Origin: CAZFVY01 sp964522665
Lineage (GTDB): Bacteria; Verrucomicrobiota; Verrucomicrobiia; Limisphaerales; CAZFVY01
Length of the DNA: 64,000 bases
Direction: 5' to 3'
NCBI GenBank assembly: GCA_964522665.1
Contig: CAZFVY010000021.1
Coordinates: forward strand, 1 to 64,000
Position 1 is the first letter of the stretch. Each line of letters begins with the position of its first letter. Below the pieces are notes generated by a model that worked only from the letters and a program-made list of their open reading frames with translations, had not been told where the DNA came from and ran no database searches. Shown here in pieces: positions 8,358 to 19,400 of this stretch. The position numbers and the translations under genes are program-made.

Positions 8358-8490
8358 CCGTAGCCGAATCAAAATGAGACAGCATTGGACAACGCCGAAC
8401 GACCGAAAACCGCTCCCGGGCAGCCGCGGGGAGGCCGATTGCGCCGTGGATTCAGCGGGCGAGCTTGCTGGGCGCTTGGCCACGCGGTCG

Positions 8491-9135
8491 ATGGGCGTTC
8501 TCACGCGAGCCTTTACGCTCATTGAGTTGCTGGTGGTCATCACGATTATCGGAATCCTGGCGAGCCTGTTGGTGGGATTGGCCGGGACCGCTTCGGTTAA
8601 GGCCAAACAATCGCGCGTGCAGGGAGAACTGCACGCCTACATGACCGCGATTGAGCAATACCGAGCCACGTTCAATCAGTATCCGCCGGATAATGTCAGC
8701 CCCGCGACCAAGACGGCGAACCCGGTGATTAACCAACTTTTTTACGAGTTGACCGGAACCATCTATATTCCCGGTCGGGAAAGCTTTCGTGGGCTGGTCG
8801 GCGACATGAATATTAATTCCGGCGTAGTCAAAAGCTACTTTAACACGGATGGCTTTATCAACGCGTCCGACGACACGAACAAGGTTCACCGGTTCCTCGA
8901 TCTGAAGGCGGGTCAATTTCGGACGCTCCCGGGGGCCGCCGGGCTGAGCGCCCAGGTCCTGACGGTACCGATCGATTGGCCGGCGGGGCGTTCTGACAAC
9001 CCGGTCCCGGGCACGACGATCAATCCGTGGCGTTACGTTTCAACGTCGCCGACCAATAACCCCAACGGGTTCGATCTGTGGGCGGAGTTTTTAATCAGTG
9101 GCAAACTGCAGGTGATCGGGAACTGGAAGCAATGA
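8491..9135 (+). CDS. GspG-like type II pseudopilin (first)
   Basis: A type III (class) prepilin signal, TRA followed by FTLIELLVVITIIGILASLL, is seen. Glu is at +5 and a long hydrophobic helix follows. The frame is open from 8374, but the ATG at 8491 gives a normal 7-residue leader, so it is preferred. The mature protein is about 207 aa. Its globular part (YMTAIEQYRATFNQYPPDN) resembles the GspG major pseudopilin, with a NPWRYVS near-C-terminal segment. The residue before the cleavage site is Ala, not Gly. The stop TGA overlaps an ATGA with a possible start of the next frame (9132), so the two are translationally linked. It is the first of six consecutive pseudopilins. Confidence 0.8.
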   Translation: MGVLTRAFTLIELLVVITIIGILASLLVGLAGTASVKAKQSRVQGELHAYMTAIEQYRATFNQYPPDNVSPATKTANPVINQLFYELTGTIYIPGRESFRGLVGDMNINSGVVKSYFNTDGFINASDDTNKVHRFLDLKAGQFRTLPGAAGLSAQVLTVPIDWPAGRSDNPVPGTTINPWRYVSTSPTNNPNGFDLWAEFLISGKLQVIGNWKQ

Positions 9136-9269
9136 AATCCCGCGTGGCAACCAACGAAAACGCGCTCCCCGTGACGCTGCTGCCAATCCGCTGGCAGCAC
9201 GAGGCGTGGGCGAAGCGCATCATCGTGCGCGGTCCGACCACGCGGCTTGGCGATACAAAAGGCTTATTT

Positions 9270-10082
9270 ATGAAGTGTCCATCCCAAACCCGTTACCGTC
9301 GGTCGCGGGGCTTTACGCTCATCGAATTGCTGGTCGTCATCAGCATTATCGGCATCCTCGCCGGGATGCTGCTCCCGGCGATCAGCAAGGCCCGCCGCGC
9401 GGCGCAAATCGCCCAATCAAAAATCGAAATCTCGAATTTGGTGGGCGCCATCAATCAGTATTATTCGACCTACAACCGGTATCCTTCCTCCCCGCAGGCG
9501 CGGGCGTCGGTGAATGAGACCTGCCCCGATTTTACGTTTGGCACGATGCACCACGATCAGAGCGGCGCCCAGATTCCCTTGAAAAACAAGGCGGGAGTCG
9601 CTCTCCCGAGTATCGTCAACCTTGGCAACCAGCCGCTGTATCAGGCGAGCAACGCGGAAGTGATCGGCATCCTGCGCGATCTCGAGGTGTTTCGCGACGG
9701 CAACGCCACCGCGAACAAAAACCACGCGCAGAATCCCCAGCGGATTAACTTTCTGAACGCGAAGGATGTCAACGACTCCAAGTCGTCCGGCGTCGGGAAC
9801 GACGGCGTTTATCGCGACCCTTGGGGCAATCCCTACATCATCACGATTGACCTGAGCGGCGACGGCAAGGCGCGCGACGCGTTCTACCGGCTCGCGCGAG
9901 TCTCCGGCGCCGGATCAGGGCTGGGCGGCTTGAATGGCTTGAGTCTCCCCGTCGTGAACGGCGGCGATATGTATGAGGCCAATGTGACGGTCATGGTTTG
10001 GTCGATGGGACCGGACGGCCAGGTAAATCCCGGCGTCCAGGCCACCCTCGGCGTGAACAAAGATAACGTCCTTAGCTGGTAA
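9270..10082 (+). CDS. GspG-like type II pseudopilin (second)
   Basis: Prepilin signal SRG followed by FTLIELLVVISIIGILAGMLLPAI, Glu at +5. The ATG at 9270 has AAAAGG seven bases upstream and gives a 14-residue leader. An alternative start at 9132 overlaps the stop of the preceding gene (ATGA) and would add 46 residues; the shorter form is preferred. The mature part is about 256 aa. It contains YYSTYNRYPSSP and DPWGNPYIITIDLSGDG; the last motif (DPWGNPY) is typical of GspG C-terminal regions. Having two G-like genes in a row may reflect a major and a specialised subunit. Confidence 0.8.
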   Translation: MKCPSQTRYRRSRGFTLIELLVVISIIGILAGMLLPAISKARRAAQIAQSKIEISNLVGAINQYYSTYNRYPSSPQARASVNETCPDFTFGTMHHDQSGAQIPLKNKAGVALPSIVNLGNQPLYQASNAEVIGILRDLEVFRDGNATANKNHAQNPQRINFLNAKDVNDSKSSGVGNDGVYRDPWGNPYIITIDLSGDGKARDAFYRLARVSGAGSGLGGLNGLSLPVVNGGDMYEANVTVMVWSMGPDGQVNPGVQATLGVNKDNVLSW

Positions 10083-10087
10083 TCGCC

Positions 10088-10906
10088 ATGCAGACCGCTC
10101 CCCATAACCAAAACGATTCGCCCGGCGCACCCGTCGTGGCGACTCGGGGAGGGCGCGTCGCGATTCGGTCGGCTGGGGCCGCAACGTGCCGGGCGTTCAC
10201 TTTGCTTGAGCTTTTGGTCGTGATGGGAATTATCGGCCTCTTGGCGGCGGTCGCGTTGCCGTCGCTCAAGGGCCTTGGCCAGGCGAACATCACCGCCGGC
10301 GCGAACCGGCAAATGATCGAGGATCTCTCGATGGCTCGGCTGCGCGCCATCGCTGGGCGAACGACCGTTTACATGGTCTTTGTACCGACGAATATTTGGA
10401 CCCGCATCGCGGCGGCATCGGACCCAATCGAATTGCGCCAGTTGACCAATCTGGTGAATGGACAATACACGTCCTACGCGCTGCTCGCGAAAAGGACGGT
10501 CGGCGACCAGCCCGGGCGGGACCGATCGCGCTATCTGACGGAATGGCGCACCTTGCCGGAAGGGATGCTGATTGCGCCGCCCAAGTTCGTGCCCGCCAAT
10601 ACGAATCTCGCCGACCCGTACCAACGCGGTTTCGTTTACCAAGCCGTTCCGTTCCCGAATTCGACCAACGCTTTGGTAAACCTCCCGTGCATCGTTTTCA
10701 ATCCGCAGGGGCAGTTGGTGTCCGGCGTTGACGAGATCATTTCGCTCGCGCGAGGCAGCGTCTTCTACGCTCGCGACCAGAACAATCATTACATCTCCCA
10801 GCCGCCGGACGTCTCGATTTCGCCGCCTAACAATTTCACGAACAGCCATATCCGCGTGAACTGGCTCACCGGGCGCGCCGTGGTGGAAAGGGTCGCTTTA
10901 CCGTGA
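10088..10906 (+). CDS. GspH-like minor pseudopilin
   Basis: The prepilin signal is CRA followed by FTLLELLVVMGIIGLLAAVALPSL, with Glu at +5 and Ala before the cut. The leader is long (36 residues from the ATG at 10088). A GTG at codon 17 would shorten it to 20. The region after the helix, MIEDLSMARLRAIAGRTTVYMVF, matches the GspH/FimT pattern of an early strand rich in small residues. The 272-aa protein is larger than E. coli-type GspH. It starts 5 bp after the preceding stop, and its own stop overlaps the GTG start of the next gene. The position between G- and I-like genes supports the H assignment. Confidence 0.7.
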   Translation: MQTAPHNQNDSPGAPVVATRGGRVAIRSAGAATCRAFTLLELLVVMGIIGLLAAVALPSLKGLGQANITAGANRQMIEDLSMARLRAIAGRTTVYMVFVPTNIWTRIAAASDPIELRQLTNLVNGQYTSYALLAKRTVGDQPGRDRSRYLTEWRTLPEGMLIAPPKFVPANTNLADPYQRGFVYQAVPFPNSTNALVNLPCIVFNPQGQLVSGVDEIISLARGSVFYARDQNNHYISQPPDVSISPPNNFTNSHIRVNWLTGRAVVERVALP

Positions 10907-11757
10907 GAATCGCGCGGAAATATTTCGGCGCCCGAGCCACGCAGGCCTTCACGATGGTCGAGATCGCGTTGGCGTTGGGGGTGGTCGCGTTCGCTTTGGT
11001 CGCCCTGGTCGGTGTCATGCCGGCGGGGCTTAAAGTGCAGAAGGACAACCGACAGGATACGGTCGTCAATATGGACGGCACGTATCTGCTTGACGCGATC
11101 AGGTCTGGTCTGCCGACCGACAACTTGGCTGAGGCGGCTCAGGTTGGCGGCTTGAGCGTCGATATGCTGACGAACTACATTGATTCTATCACGATCAGCA
11201 ACACTTTCTTTCGCGGGAACTACACGACCTACTCGAACGCCCCGGGGCCGACCGGCCTCACCAACGGTTACCGGATTCTCGGCTTGCTGAGCAGTCCCCG
11301 TCTGACCACGAGCGGTCGCACCCTGATAACGAACGTCACGACCGCGGTCATGCGTTCCATCAGCGGTCCGGCGATCGAAAAAGGCCTTGTTACTCGCGAC
11401 ATCGCTTTCCGCTATCTGGTGACCTCGGAGATCGTCCCGTTCTCGATCTACCCGCCGCAGGAGACCAATTTTCCGGGTGGAAACGGGTTTACCGCGTTTG
11501 GCAATCTGGGGCGCAACATCGCCAATTCGAACAACTGGCGGACCGCGGTCAACCTGGCGACCAATTGCTACGACTTGCGGGTCACGTTGCAATGGCCGCT
11601 GATCACGCGAGGCAAGACGAACTTTGTCGGTGGCGGCCACAAGACCTTCCGGGCGCTCGTCGCCGGCCAATGGCTTCAGGCGACGAATAACCCGTTATCG
11701 CTGCCGCCCGTGTACTTCCTGCAACCGTATCACTACGGACAGGTCACGAATCTATGA
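10903..11757 (+). CDS. GspI/PilV-like minor pseudopilin
   Basis: The 284-aa product starts at GTG 10903, overlapping the upstream stop (GTGA). After a 15-residue leader ending TQA comes FTMVEIALALGVVAFALVALVGVMPAGL, with Glu at +5 and Ala before the cut. The hydrophobic segment with many Ala/Leu/Val residues and the location between H-like and J-like genes indicate GspI/PilV. The remaining part is Asn/Thr-rich and has no other recognisable domain. In known systems I, J and K form the tip complex of the pseudopilus. The gene overlaps the next by 4 bp (ATGA). Confidence 0.65.
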   Translation: MRIARKYFGARATQAFTMVEIALALGVVAFALVALVGVMPAGLKVQKDNRQDTVVNMDGTYLLDAIRSGLPTDNLAEAAQVGGLSVDMLTNYIDSITISNTFFRGNYTTYSNAPGPTGLTNGYRILGLLSSPRLTTSGRTLITNVTTAVMRSISGPAIEKGLVTRDIAFRYLVTSEIVPFSIYPPQETNFPGGNGFTAFGNLGRNIANSNNWRTAVNLATNCYDLRVTLQWPLITRGKTNFVGGGHKTFRALVAGQWLQATNNPLSLPPVYFLQPYHYGQVTNL

Positions 11758-12635
11758 CGCCGCGACGCACAAGCGATTTTGCCGATTTTCGCCGTTCCCG
11801 TGGTTTCAGCGTACTGGAGTTGTTGTTGGCCTCGTCGATCCTCAGCCTGATCGTCTTCGGGCTCTACCAGGTATTTCACCAAACGCAAAAGGCGCTGCAC
11901 GCGAACGTGACGCAGGTGGACGTGCAGGAAGGCGGCCGGGCGGCGATGGATTTTCTGGTGCGGGATTTGGAACAAACGACGTCGTGCAATTTGAGCAACG
12001 GCGTCAATGTCTGGGTGAACAACAGCCCGGTCGGTCGCCCGATCACGATGACGACGCTGGACACCAACGTGTTTCGCACCAATTTTTTCGACGACCTCTT
12101 CTTCCTCTCCAAATACAATAAGGACTGGACCGGGACCGGCTATCGGGTGCTCTTGGCGAATCCGACGAACGGGTTCGCGAGCTACACCAATTTCGTCGGC
12201 GTAGGCAGTCTTTGGCGCTACACGGCCACGACGAATTCGATGGTTTTGACTTCAAACAACCTGCTCCAAGCGTTCGTCAATGCTTCCCCGACCAATATGC
12301 AGCGGGTGACCGATGGCGTGGTCGGGCTGCGGCTCATCCCGCTCGATTCTTTCGGCCGGGTGCAGACCACCAACCCGCCGAATCTGGCCACGATCCCGCC
12401 TTGGTTGATCTCGATCACGACCAATCGCCTTGATCGTCTGCCGGTTACATTTGCCTATTATACCAACGCGTTGCCGGCTTACATCGACCTTGAACTTGCG
12501 GTCCTGGAGCCGCCGACGCTCGATCTATTTAGATCGATTCCGAACGCGCAATCGGCCGCGAACTTCCTGTCGCAACAGGCGGCGCGAGTTCAGCTTTTTC
12601 GCCAGCGCATTCCCCTTCGTTCTTCGGCTCAATGA
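11754..12635 (+). CDS. GspJ/PilW-like minor pseudopilin
   Basis: The leader is 17 residues, ending RSRG, followed by FSVLELLLASSILSLIVFGLYQVF with Glu at +5. Downstream, QEGGRAAMDFLVRDLEQT is the characteristic GspJ/PilW stretch (the R-x-x-x-x-F-x-x-R-D-L/I pattern). The 293-aa protein ends near RQRIPLRSSAQ. ATGA overlaps connect it to both the gene before (11754-11757) and after (12632-12635), so I, J and K are likely made in fixed proportion. Confidence 0.75.
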   Translation: MTPRRTSDFADFRRSRGFSVLELLLASSILSLIVFGLYQVFHQTQKALHANVTQVDVQEGGRAAMDFLVRDLEQTTSCNLSNGVNVWVNNSPVGRPITMTTLDTNVFRTNFFDDLFFLSKYNKDWTGTGYRVLLANPTNGFASYTNFVGVGSLWRYTATTNSMVLTSNNLLQAFVNASPTNMQRVTDGVVGLRLIPLDSFGRVQTTNPPNLATIPPWLISITTNRLDRLPVTFAYYTNALPAYIDLELAVLEPPTLDLFRSIPNAQSAANFLSQQAARVQLFRQRIPLRSSAQ

Positions 12636-15600
12636 AACGTCAATCACAACGCGGCGTCGCCCTGGTTATCACGCTGATCATGCTCTCGGTGGTGACCGTC
12701 ATGACGGTGCTGTTCCTGGCCGTCAGTCGCCGGGAGCGGACCTCGGTGAGCGTTACCGGTGATCAAACGGACGCGCGCCTCATGGTGGATTACGGGCTGG
12801 GTCGCGCCCAGGCGGAGGTGGTGGCCCGGATGCTGGCGCGTAGCAACGCGTTGGAGTATAACCTGATGGTTTCGACGAATTTTATCAACCCTGCCGGTTT
12901 TCAACAGACATCGCCCGATACCTTTGACCGGGTTGCGTATGACTTGGGCGAACCGCGCCATGTCCCGTTGAACGGGGATGAATTGAAAGCGATGCTGGCG
13001 CATCTTTGGTTTGACCCCCGGCCACCCGTTTTCATCCAGAACGGCGGATCGAACGAATTCCGGTTCTATTTGGACCTCAACCGAAATGGACGATTTGAGA
13101 CCAACGGCTACCAGGCGATTTACGACGCCAACGGAAACCCGATCCGAATTAACGGCGTGATCCAGACTAACTTCCTGGTCGGCGACCCAGAATGGATCGG
13201 GGTGCTTGAACGGCCCGGCCAGCCACATTCGCGCTCCAATCAGTTTATCGGACGTTACGCGTTCATCGTGCTTCCGGCTGGCAAGAGTCTTGACCTGAAT
13301 TACATGCACAATCAGGTGAAGCAGTTGTCCGTGCTGGGCGACGGCTATCGCCGCAATCAGGGCTTTGGCTCCTGGGAGTTGAATCTGGCGGCATTTCTGC
13401 GCGATCTGAATTCAAATTACTGGGGGCCGGGGAGCTATAACTACAATCCCGCGCTCACCACCGCGAGCAGCGGCGCCGCGTTCGACGACGCCACCGCCCT
13501 TTTGACCTACCGCTATAATAGTTCCTTCGGAACGCTCCGTTCCGTTTCCGCGCTCTACGGGTTCAGGGGGACGACCGCGTTTCGCACCGACCTGATTGAT
13601 GGCTACGGCGAGGGGCCGATCGCCCCTGCCAATGGATTAGGGCAGTTCCTGGACCCGGATAATCCGGCGCAGCCTTGGCCTGGAAGCGACAATACCAATG
13701 GCTACGTCGATCTCCAGACCTTGCTTACCATCCCCAACGCGACGCCGCAATTGACCGCCTTCAGCGCGAATCGTTTAAGCCGGCCGATGCTCAACGCCGG
13801 GACCTACGATCGCTACAGCTACTATCGGATGCTCGCCCAGTTAGGGGCCGACTCGGCGCCGGCAAATCAGACGACGTTGTCGAACTACTACATCATGAAG
13901 GTGGGGCAGCAATGGGTAACGAATATCGAGGCGACGAACGTCGCGAAGCTGAATCTGAATTACGATAATGGCCCGGGATCAACGACGACCAATTTTTTCG
14001 CGTGGACGCCGCTCCGTTTTTTCACCAACGCGGCGGACCGCATCTTGCGCTCCCAATTTCTGCCGGGAGTGATCGTCACCAACAACCCGTTTACGTTGGC
14101 CGGCATCACGCTGACGAACATCCCGATCTTTCCCACGAATCTTTATAGCGCCCAAGTCCACCGCTCCCTGCAATTGGCGGCGAATATCTACGACGCGACT
14201 ACGACCAACGCGTTTCCGTCAGTCTTCCGCCCGATTTTGACCCAAGTGGGGACCAACATCTACATCGCCGGATATACGAACGTCGTGTTCGACGCCAATC
14301 TAACCAACCCGAACCTGACGTGGCTCGACCTCAACGACCCGAAGGATCGAAGACTGATCGGGGTCAACGACGCCGCGCATTACGTGTACGGCGTCCCGTG
14401 GGTAGTCGGCGCGCGCAAGGGGCTGCCTAACTTCAACGAGTTCTCGATGCGGACGAGCGTTCAGCTTACGCGCAAGCTCGAGGTCGTAAAACATTTCGCC
14501 GGGGGGCGTCCAACCCAAACGAATCAATTGTATCAGTTGACGATTACGAACGTGGTCGGACTCGAGGGATGGAACTCCTACACCAACAGTTATCTGGCCC
14601 CGCTTAAGCTGCGGGTTCAAGCCCGCGTCGCGATGGTCTTGACCAACGGGATCAATCCGGCGAATCTGCTTCCGCTGACGGTGTTTCCAACCTACGCGAC
14701 GAATATGAACGTGACGAGTTGGGTGAGCAATTCGTTCCTCGTCCCAATCCTCACCAATCAACTCGTGCTTCCCCAAGCCTCATGGCAGAGCCAGCGAATC
14801 CCGACGTTTATTACGAATGTCGCTCAATTCGATCGTGGCGCCGGATTTCCGATCCCACAATGGGGTCTGGTAGTGACCAACCGCTTGGTTTATGTGATGA
14901 CCGACTCGAACAATCGTCCGCTTGATGTCGTGATGCTGAACAATCTTACCAATTATTGGGACTTGACCCAGACGGTGATTGGCATGCAAAACGTTTCGGG
15001 GGAGAATTCGGACGCGGGCCAGTTATGGCTAACCAACCGATTGAATCGATCGCTCTCGGTCTTCGCGCCGACGATTGGGATCAACAATCAGATTCAGGTG
15101 TCGCTCGGAACGCTCTTTCAGAACGACCCGGCGCTCTGGACTAGTTATAGCTCAGAGCAGTCCGCTGGTTTGGATAAGAGCAAGGCGATCGATTATTTCC
15201 GATCGTTCATGGGGTTAAGCCCGCTTACCTTCAAGCAGGGTGATATTCCGGCGAGTATTGGCTTTAAGACGTCGTACCAAGCGCCTTTTTCACCCACTCG
15301 TCTGGTTTACCTTTATTCGCGCTGGTCGGCGAACGATCCACTGGTGCATTACACGGTGGAGGATTTGACTGACTTGACTCGAACGAATGTGACTCATTAC
15401 GCGAATCCGCCGGAAACGCCGTTGCCGACCCCCGATATAAATTTCAACATCTCCCAGATCAATGAACGCTATAGTCCGTGGGACGGCAATCCGTCGAAAA
15501 AACAGAACCAGAGTGTAACGAACAATATTCAGACTCAAGACCCTCTGATCTATCGCTCCGATGACTGGCAATTCCCCTCGAACAAATATGCGAACGTGGG

Positions 15601-16381
15601 CTGGCTCGGGCGGGTCCATCGCGGGACGCCTTGGCAGACGGTCTATTTCAAATCCTATTTTGCGCCGCCTAGCGCGATCCCCAACGCTGATTTGATCGCT
15701 TGGACCAAATGGGCGGGGAACACGGGAACTCATCCCACGAATGATTGGAAGCTGGCGGACCTTTTCACGGTGGCGCCGAACGACAACGCGGCCCGCGGCC
15801 TGCTTGCGGTCAATCAGACCAACCTCGCCGCCTGGTCGGCGGTGTTGAGCGGCGTTACGGTCGTCTCAAATACCAGTCTGGTAAGGCCGCCGGCGGGTCA
15901 GCTCCCGACTTCCCAGACGGTTCGGATCGAGCCAGCGTCGGCGCAACTTCAAACGATCGTCGCCAGCCTGAACGCCACGCGGATGGGATTATTTACGAAC
16001 CAGATCGGCCAAGTGACTTCCAATGGCTATTTTCCGAATCTTGGCAGCGTGCTTTCGGCCCCGGCTCTCACGGTGGCCTCGCCGTTCCTGAACACGAACG
16101 GAGTCAACGCGACTTATGGGATCACCGACGACATGTATGAGCGAATCCCAGAACAGATTCTCTCGCTCCTGAAACAGGATGAGCCGCGAGTCGTCGTTTT
16201 CGCGTTTGGCCAATCGCTTAAACCGGCGAACAACTCCCAAGTACTTTCGGGCCCGTACCAGGGTATGATAACAAACTATCAGATAACGGCGGAATCCGCG
16301 GCCAAGGTTGTGCTGCGGATCGACGGGGCGCCGCGAAAGCCGCGCGTCGCGGTTGAGAGTTATCACCTTTTGCCCCCTTGA
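12632..16381 (+). CDS. Giant GspK/PilX-like tip pseudopilin
   Basis: The first 60 residues are those of a K-type minor pseudopilin. The leader MKRQSQRG is followed by VALVITLIMLSVVTVMTVLFLAVSRRER. Position +5 is Ile, not Glu, as in GspK, which caps the tip and needs no neighbour in front. ARLMVDYGLGRAQ resembles the start of the GspK/PilX globular domain. The product is 1249 aa, about four times the usual GspK length. The rest is Asn/Thr/Tyr-rich with frequent TNxT motifs and no domain I recognise. It could be a large surface-exposed tip that contacts substrate or polymer. It ends 24 bp before the subtilase gene with no terminator visible, so the two are probably co-transcribed. Confidence 0.65.
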   Translation: MKRQSQRGVALVITLIMLSVVTVMTVLFLAVSRRERTSVSVTGDQTDARLMVDYGLGRAQAEVVARMLARSNALEYNLMVSTNFINPAGFQQTSPDTFDRVAYDLGEPRHVPLNGDELKAMLAHLWFDPRPPVFIQNGGSNEFRFYLDLNRNGRFETNGYQAIYDANGNPIRINGVIQTNFLVGDPEWIGVLERPGQPHSRSNQFIGRYAFIVLPAGKSLDLNYMHNQVKQLSVLGDGYRRNQGFGSWELNLAAFLRDLNSNYWGPGSYNYNPALTTASSGAAFDDATALLTYRYNSSFGTLRSVSALYGFRGTTAFRTDLIDGYGEGPIAPANGLGQFLDPDNPAQPWPGSDNTNGYVDLQTLLTIPNATPQLTAFSANRLSRPMLNAGTYDRYSYYRMLAQLGADSAPANQTTLSNYYIMKVGQQWVTNIEATNVAKLNLNYDNGPGSTTTNFFAWTPLRFFTNAADRILRSQFLPGVIVTNNPFTLAGITLTNIPIFPTNLYSAQVHRSLQLAANIYDATTTNAFPSVFRPILTQVGTNIYIAGYTNVVFDANLTNPNLTWLDLNDPKDRRLIGVNDAAHYVYGVPWVVGARKGLPNFNEFSMRTSVQLTRKLEVVKHFAGGRPTQTNQLYQLTITNVVGLEGWNSYTNSYLAPLKLRVQARVAMVLTNGINPANLLPLTVFPTYATNMNVTSWVSNSFLVPILTNQLVLPQASWQSQRIPTFITNVAQFDRGAGFPIPQWGLVVTNRLVYVMTDSNNRPLDVVMLNNLTNYWDLTQTVIGMQNVSGENSDAGQLWLTNRLNRSLSVFAPTIGINNQIQVSLGTLFQNDPALWTSYSSEQSAGLDKSKAIDYFRSFMGLSPLTFKQGDIPASIGFKTSYQAPFSPTRLVYLYSRWSANDPLVHYTVEDLTDLTRTNVTHYANPPETPLPTPDINFNISQINERYSPWDGNPSKKQNQSVTNNIQTQDPLIYRSDDWQFPSNKYANVGWLGRVHRGTPWQTVYFKSYFAPPSAIPNADLIAWTKWAGNTGTHPTNDWKLADLFTVAPNDNAARGLLAVNQTNLAAWSAVLSGVTVVSNTSLVRPPAGQLPTSQTVRIEPASAQLQTIVASLNATRMGLFTNQIGQVTSNGYFPNLGSVLSAPALTVASPFLNTNGVNATYGITDDMYERIPEQILSLLKQDEPRVVVFAFGQSLKPANNSQVLSGPYQGMITNYQITAESAAKVVLRIDGAPRKPRVAVESYHLLPP

Positions 16382-16405
16382 TGTGTCTCTCTGCCGTTTT
16401 TTAGT

Positions 16406-19400
16406 ATGCGTTTTTCGAGCCGAACTTGGTCTTTGCTGAGCCTTGCGCTTTTCCTGGCCGCCTATTTTTTGTGGCAGGAGGGGGAGAAACTGGAGGCGCG
16501 GCGCCGGTCGTCCGCTCCAGCGATTCGCTCAACTCAACCAAAGTCTGGCTCGCCGTTAACCAATCTGCTGAGTTTTCAGCGTTCATCCACCGTCCGGCCG
16601 CCCGCCAGGGTCGCGGCGACCACCAACCGGTTCGCCCACCGACTGAGCAATACCGCCCAGCCTTTGGCTCAACTCATGCGTCGCGACACCGCGATACTGC
16701 TGCGTAACGCGTTAATCGATACCGCCAACGGCGCCAAGCTCGCCGTTCCGCCCGCGCTCAAGGCGAGCGGTTCACCGGGCAGCTACATCGTGCAATCGAA
16801 AGGGCCCTTGGATGACGCGTTTCGCGCTCGCCTGCGCGACGCAGGCGCGACGGTGGTCGCGTACGTTCCCAACAACGCGTATCTCGTGCGCGCCTCGGCG
16901 GAGGCCGCCTATCAATTGGCCGCGGCGCCGACGACGCAAGCGATTCTGCCGTACGAGCCGTACTATAAATTGAGCGCTGACCTCCTGAATTTTGCGTTGG
17001 ATGGCAGTCCAATGACGGGGGATGGATTGCTGAACGTGCTTCTTTTTCCGGGGACGCGGGATTCCGCCTCGGCGGCGTTGCGCGCGCTGGGCGCCGAACC
17101 GGTGAGCGTCGAACGCTCAACGTTCGGGCCTCAATTGGTGGTCAAGGCGCCGGCGGACAGCCTGCTGGCGATCGCGCGGTTGGGCGACGTCCAGGCGATT
17201 GAACCACGGAGCGCCCGGGCGTTTATGAACGACCTGACGCGCGTTCGGCTGTCGGTGGCGACCAACACGACGACGCCGGTCAATTACTTGAATTTAACCG
17301 GTTCAAACGTGGTGGTGAACGTTAATGATTCCGGCGTCGATTCGAGCCATCCCGATTTGGCCGGGCGACTCCTTTCCTCCGACACTAACGCGCTGCAGGA
17401 TCTTGACGGCCACGGCACCCATGTGGCGGGCATCATCGCCAGCAGCGGCGGGCTTTCGTCCACCGTGACCGGCGCCAGCGGGTCGGTTTCGAACGCGAGT
17501 TTTCGCGGGCTTGCGCCGGCCGCGAAGCTGTTCGTTCTGCCGGTCGATCCGAATTTCGGTCCTTTGGTTTCAGACGCTTACTTGCAGGAAACCGCGGCCC
17601 GCACGAATGTATTCATCTCCAACAACAGTTGGAACTACACGGGCGCGGCGGATTACGATTTGGCGGCCGCGAGTTATGACGCGGCGGTTCGGGACGCGCT
17701 GCCGGAGACGCCGGGATCGCAGCCACTTTTGTTTGTGTTTTCGGCGGGCAACGCCGGCTTCGGAGACCAGCAGGGGCAGAATGGAGAATCGGGAAGCGTC
17801 GCCTCGCCGGCGACGGCCAAGAACGTTATTACCGTCGGGGCGCTCGATAGCATACGTGGTATCACGAATCAGGTCGTGCTCACTGATCCCAATTCCGGCA
17901 TTACCACGACGAATGCTTTGTTTCTGCCGGACACGAGCGACGATACATTGGTGGCTCCGTTTTCGAGTCGTGGCAACGTCGGAGTGGGCACGGAGGGGAC
18001 TTACGGCCGCTTCAAACCCGATCTGGTTGCGCCGGGCACGTTTATCGTTTCGACCCGTTCCGCAAGTTGGAAGCCGCTGCTCGTACTAACTAATTATTCC
18101 ACCAACGTTGTCTCGGGCCAACTGATTGATCCACGCGGCACCAACCAGTACGCCGTATTTGTCCCGGACAACGCCGTGCAATTTGGGGTGCAGGTGATTC
18201 CGAATTTTGAGTCACCGTCGCCTTTTCCCGGGCTGCCGATCGATTTGCTGCTGGGCGACAGCTATCCGACTTCGCGCGATTTCGTGCGGACCAACTATTT
18301 CTCCGTGCCGCCGGATCGTCCGTTGATCGCGGGCGATTGGTCTTACAGCATCGTGAATCCAGGGAACACCCAGGTTAGTTTCGACTTGGTGACGACGCTG
18401 ATTACCACCAATGGCAACGGGAATTACTATCAGGTCTTGAGCAAATTGAACAACGGCTTGGGGCAGTACTACCGCTATGAATCCGGCACCAGCATGTCCG
18501 CCGCCTCGGTTTCCGGCCTGCTCGCGTTGATGCAGGAGTTTTTTCAACGTCAGTTGAGTCTGACCAACTTCAGCCCGGCGCTGATGAAGGCGCTCCTGAT
18601 TAACGGCGCCCGCTCCGCCGGGCCGATTTACGATCTGACGCCCCAGAATAGCCTCAATATCCAAGGCTGGGGCGTCCCCAATATCACGAATAGCATCCCG
18701 CTGGCGTTGACCAATGCCAGCGACCAGACGAGTTGGCCGGTGCGGTTCTTTGATCAAGCGACTAATCGCGTCCTGGCGACCGGCCAGCGACAGTCGTGGA
18801 CGTTAAAGCTCTCCGCGGCCGCGCAGCAGGCGCCCTTGCGCGTCACGTTGGTCTGGACCGATCCGCCGGGAAATCCGGCCGTGGGCGTCAAATTGGTCAA
18901 CGACCTTGATCTGGTGGTGACTGACCCTCAAAGTGGCACGGTTTACCTCGGCAACGACATCGATCCGGGGTCGGATTTCAACACCGCCCGCGACCCCTCG
19001 AACGTGGGAACGAACGACATTGTTAACAATGTCGAAAACGTTTTTCTGCCCGCCGCTGGCAGTTCGAATCTGGTAATCTCGGTGATCGCGCGGCGAGTCA
19101 ACGTGAATGCCGTCACCGCGAATACCAACGACGTGGTTCAGGACTACGCGCTCGTGATCTCGAGCGGCAACGGCGACGTGGACAGCCCGATCACCGAATT
19201 GACGGCGTTGCCTTCCGTCCCGGCGCCGCCGCCGACGGTGACGACGCTGACGAATGGAGCCCCGTTACTCCACGAGCGAGTCGGAGCGAATTTTCCGCTC
19301 ACGAACGTTCTTGGGGGCGAGGTAAGCCAGTGGAATTTTTACGTCTTCACGAATTCGCCGCCGGCTACCAATTCCGCCGCCTATACCAATAGCGCGTCAG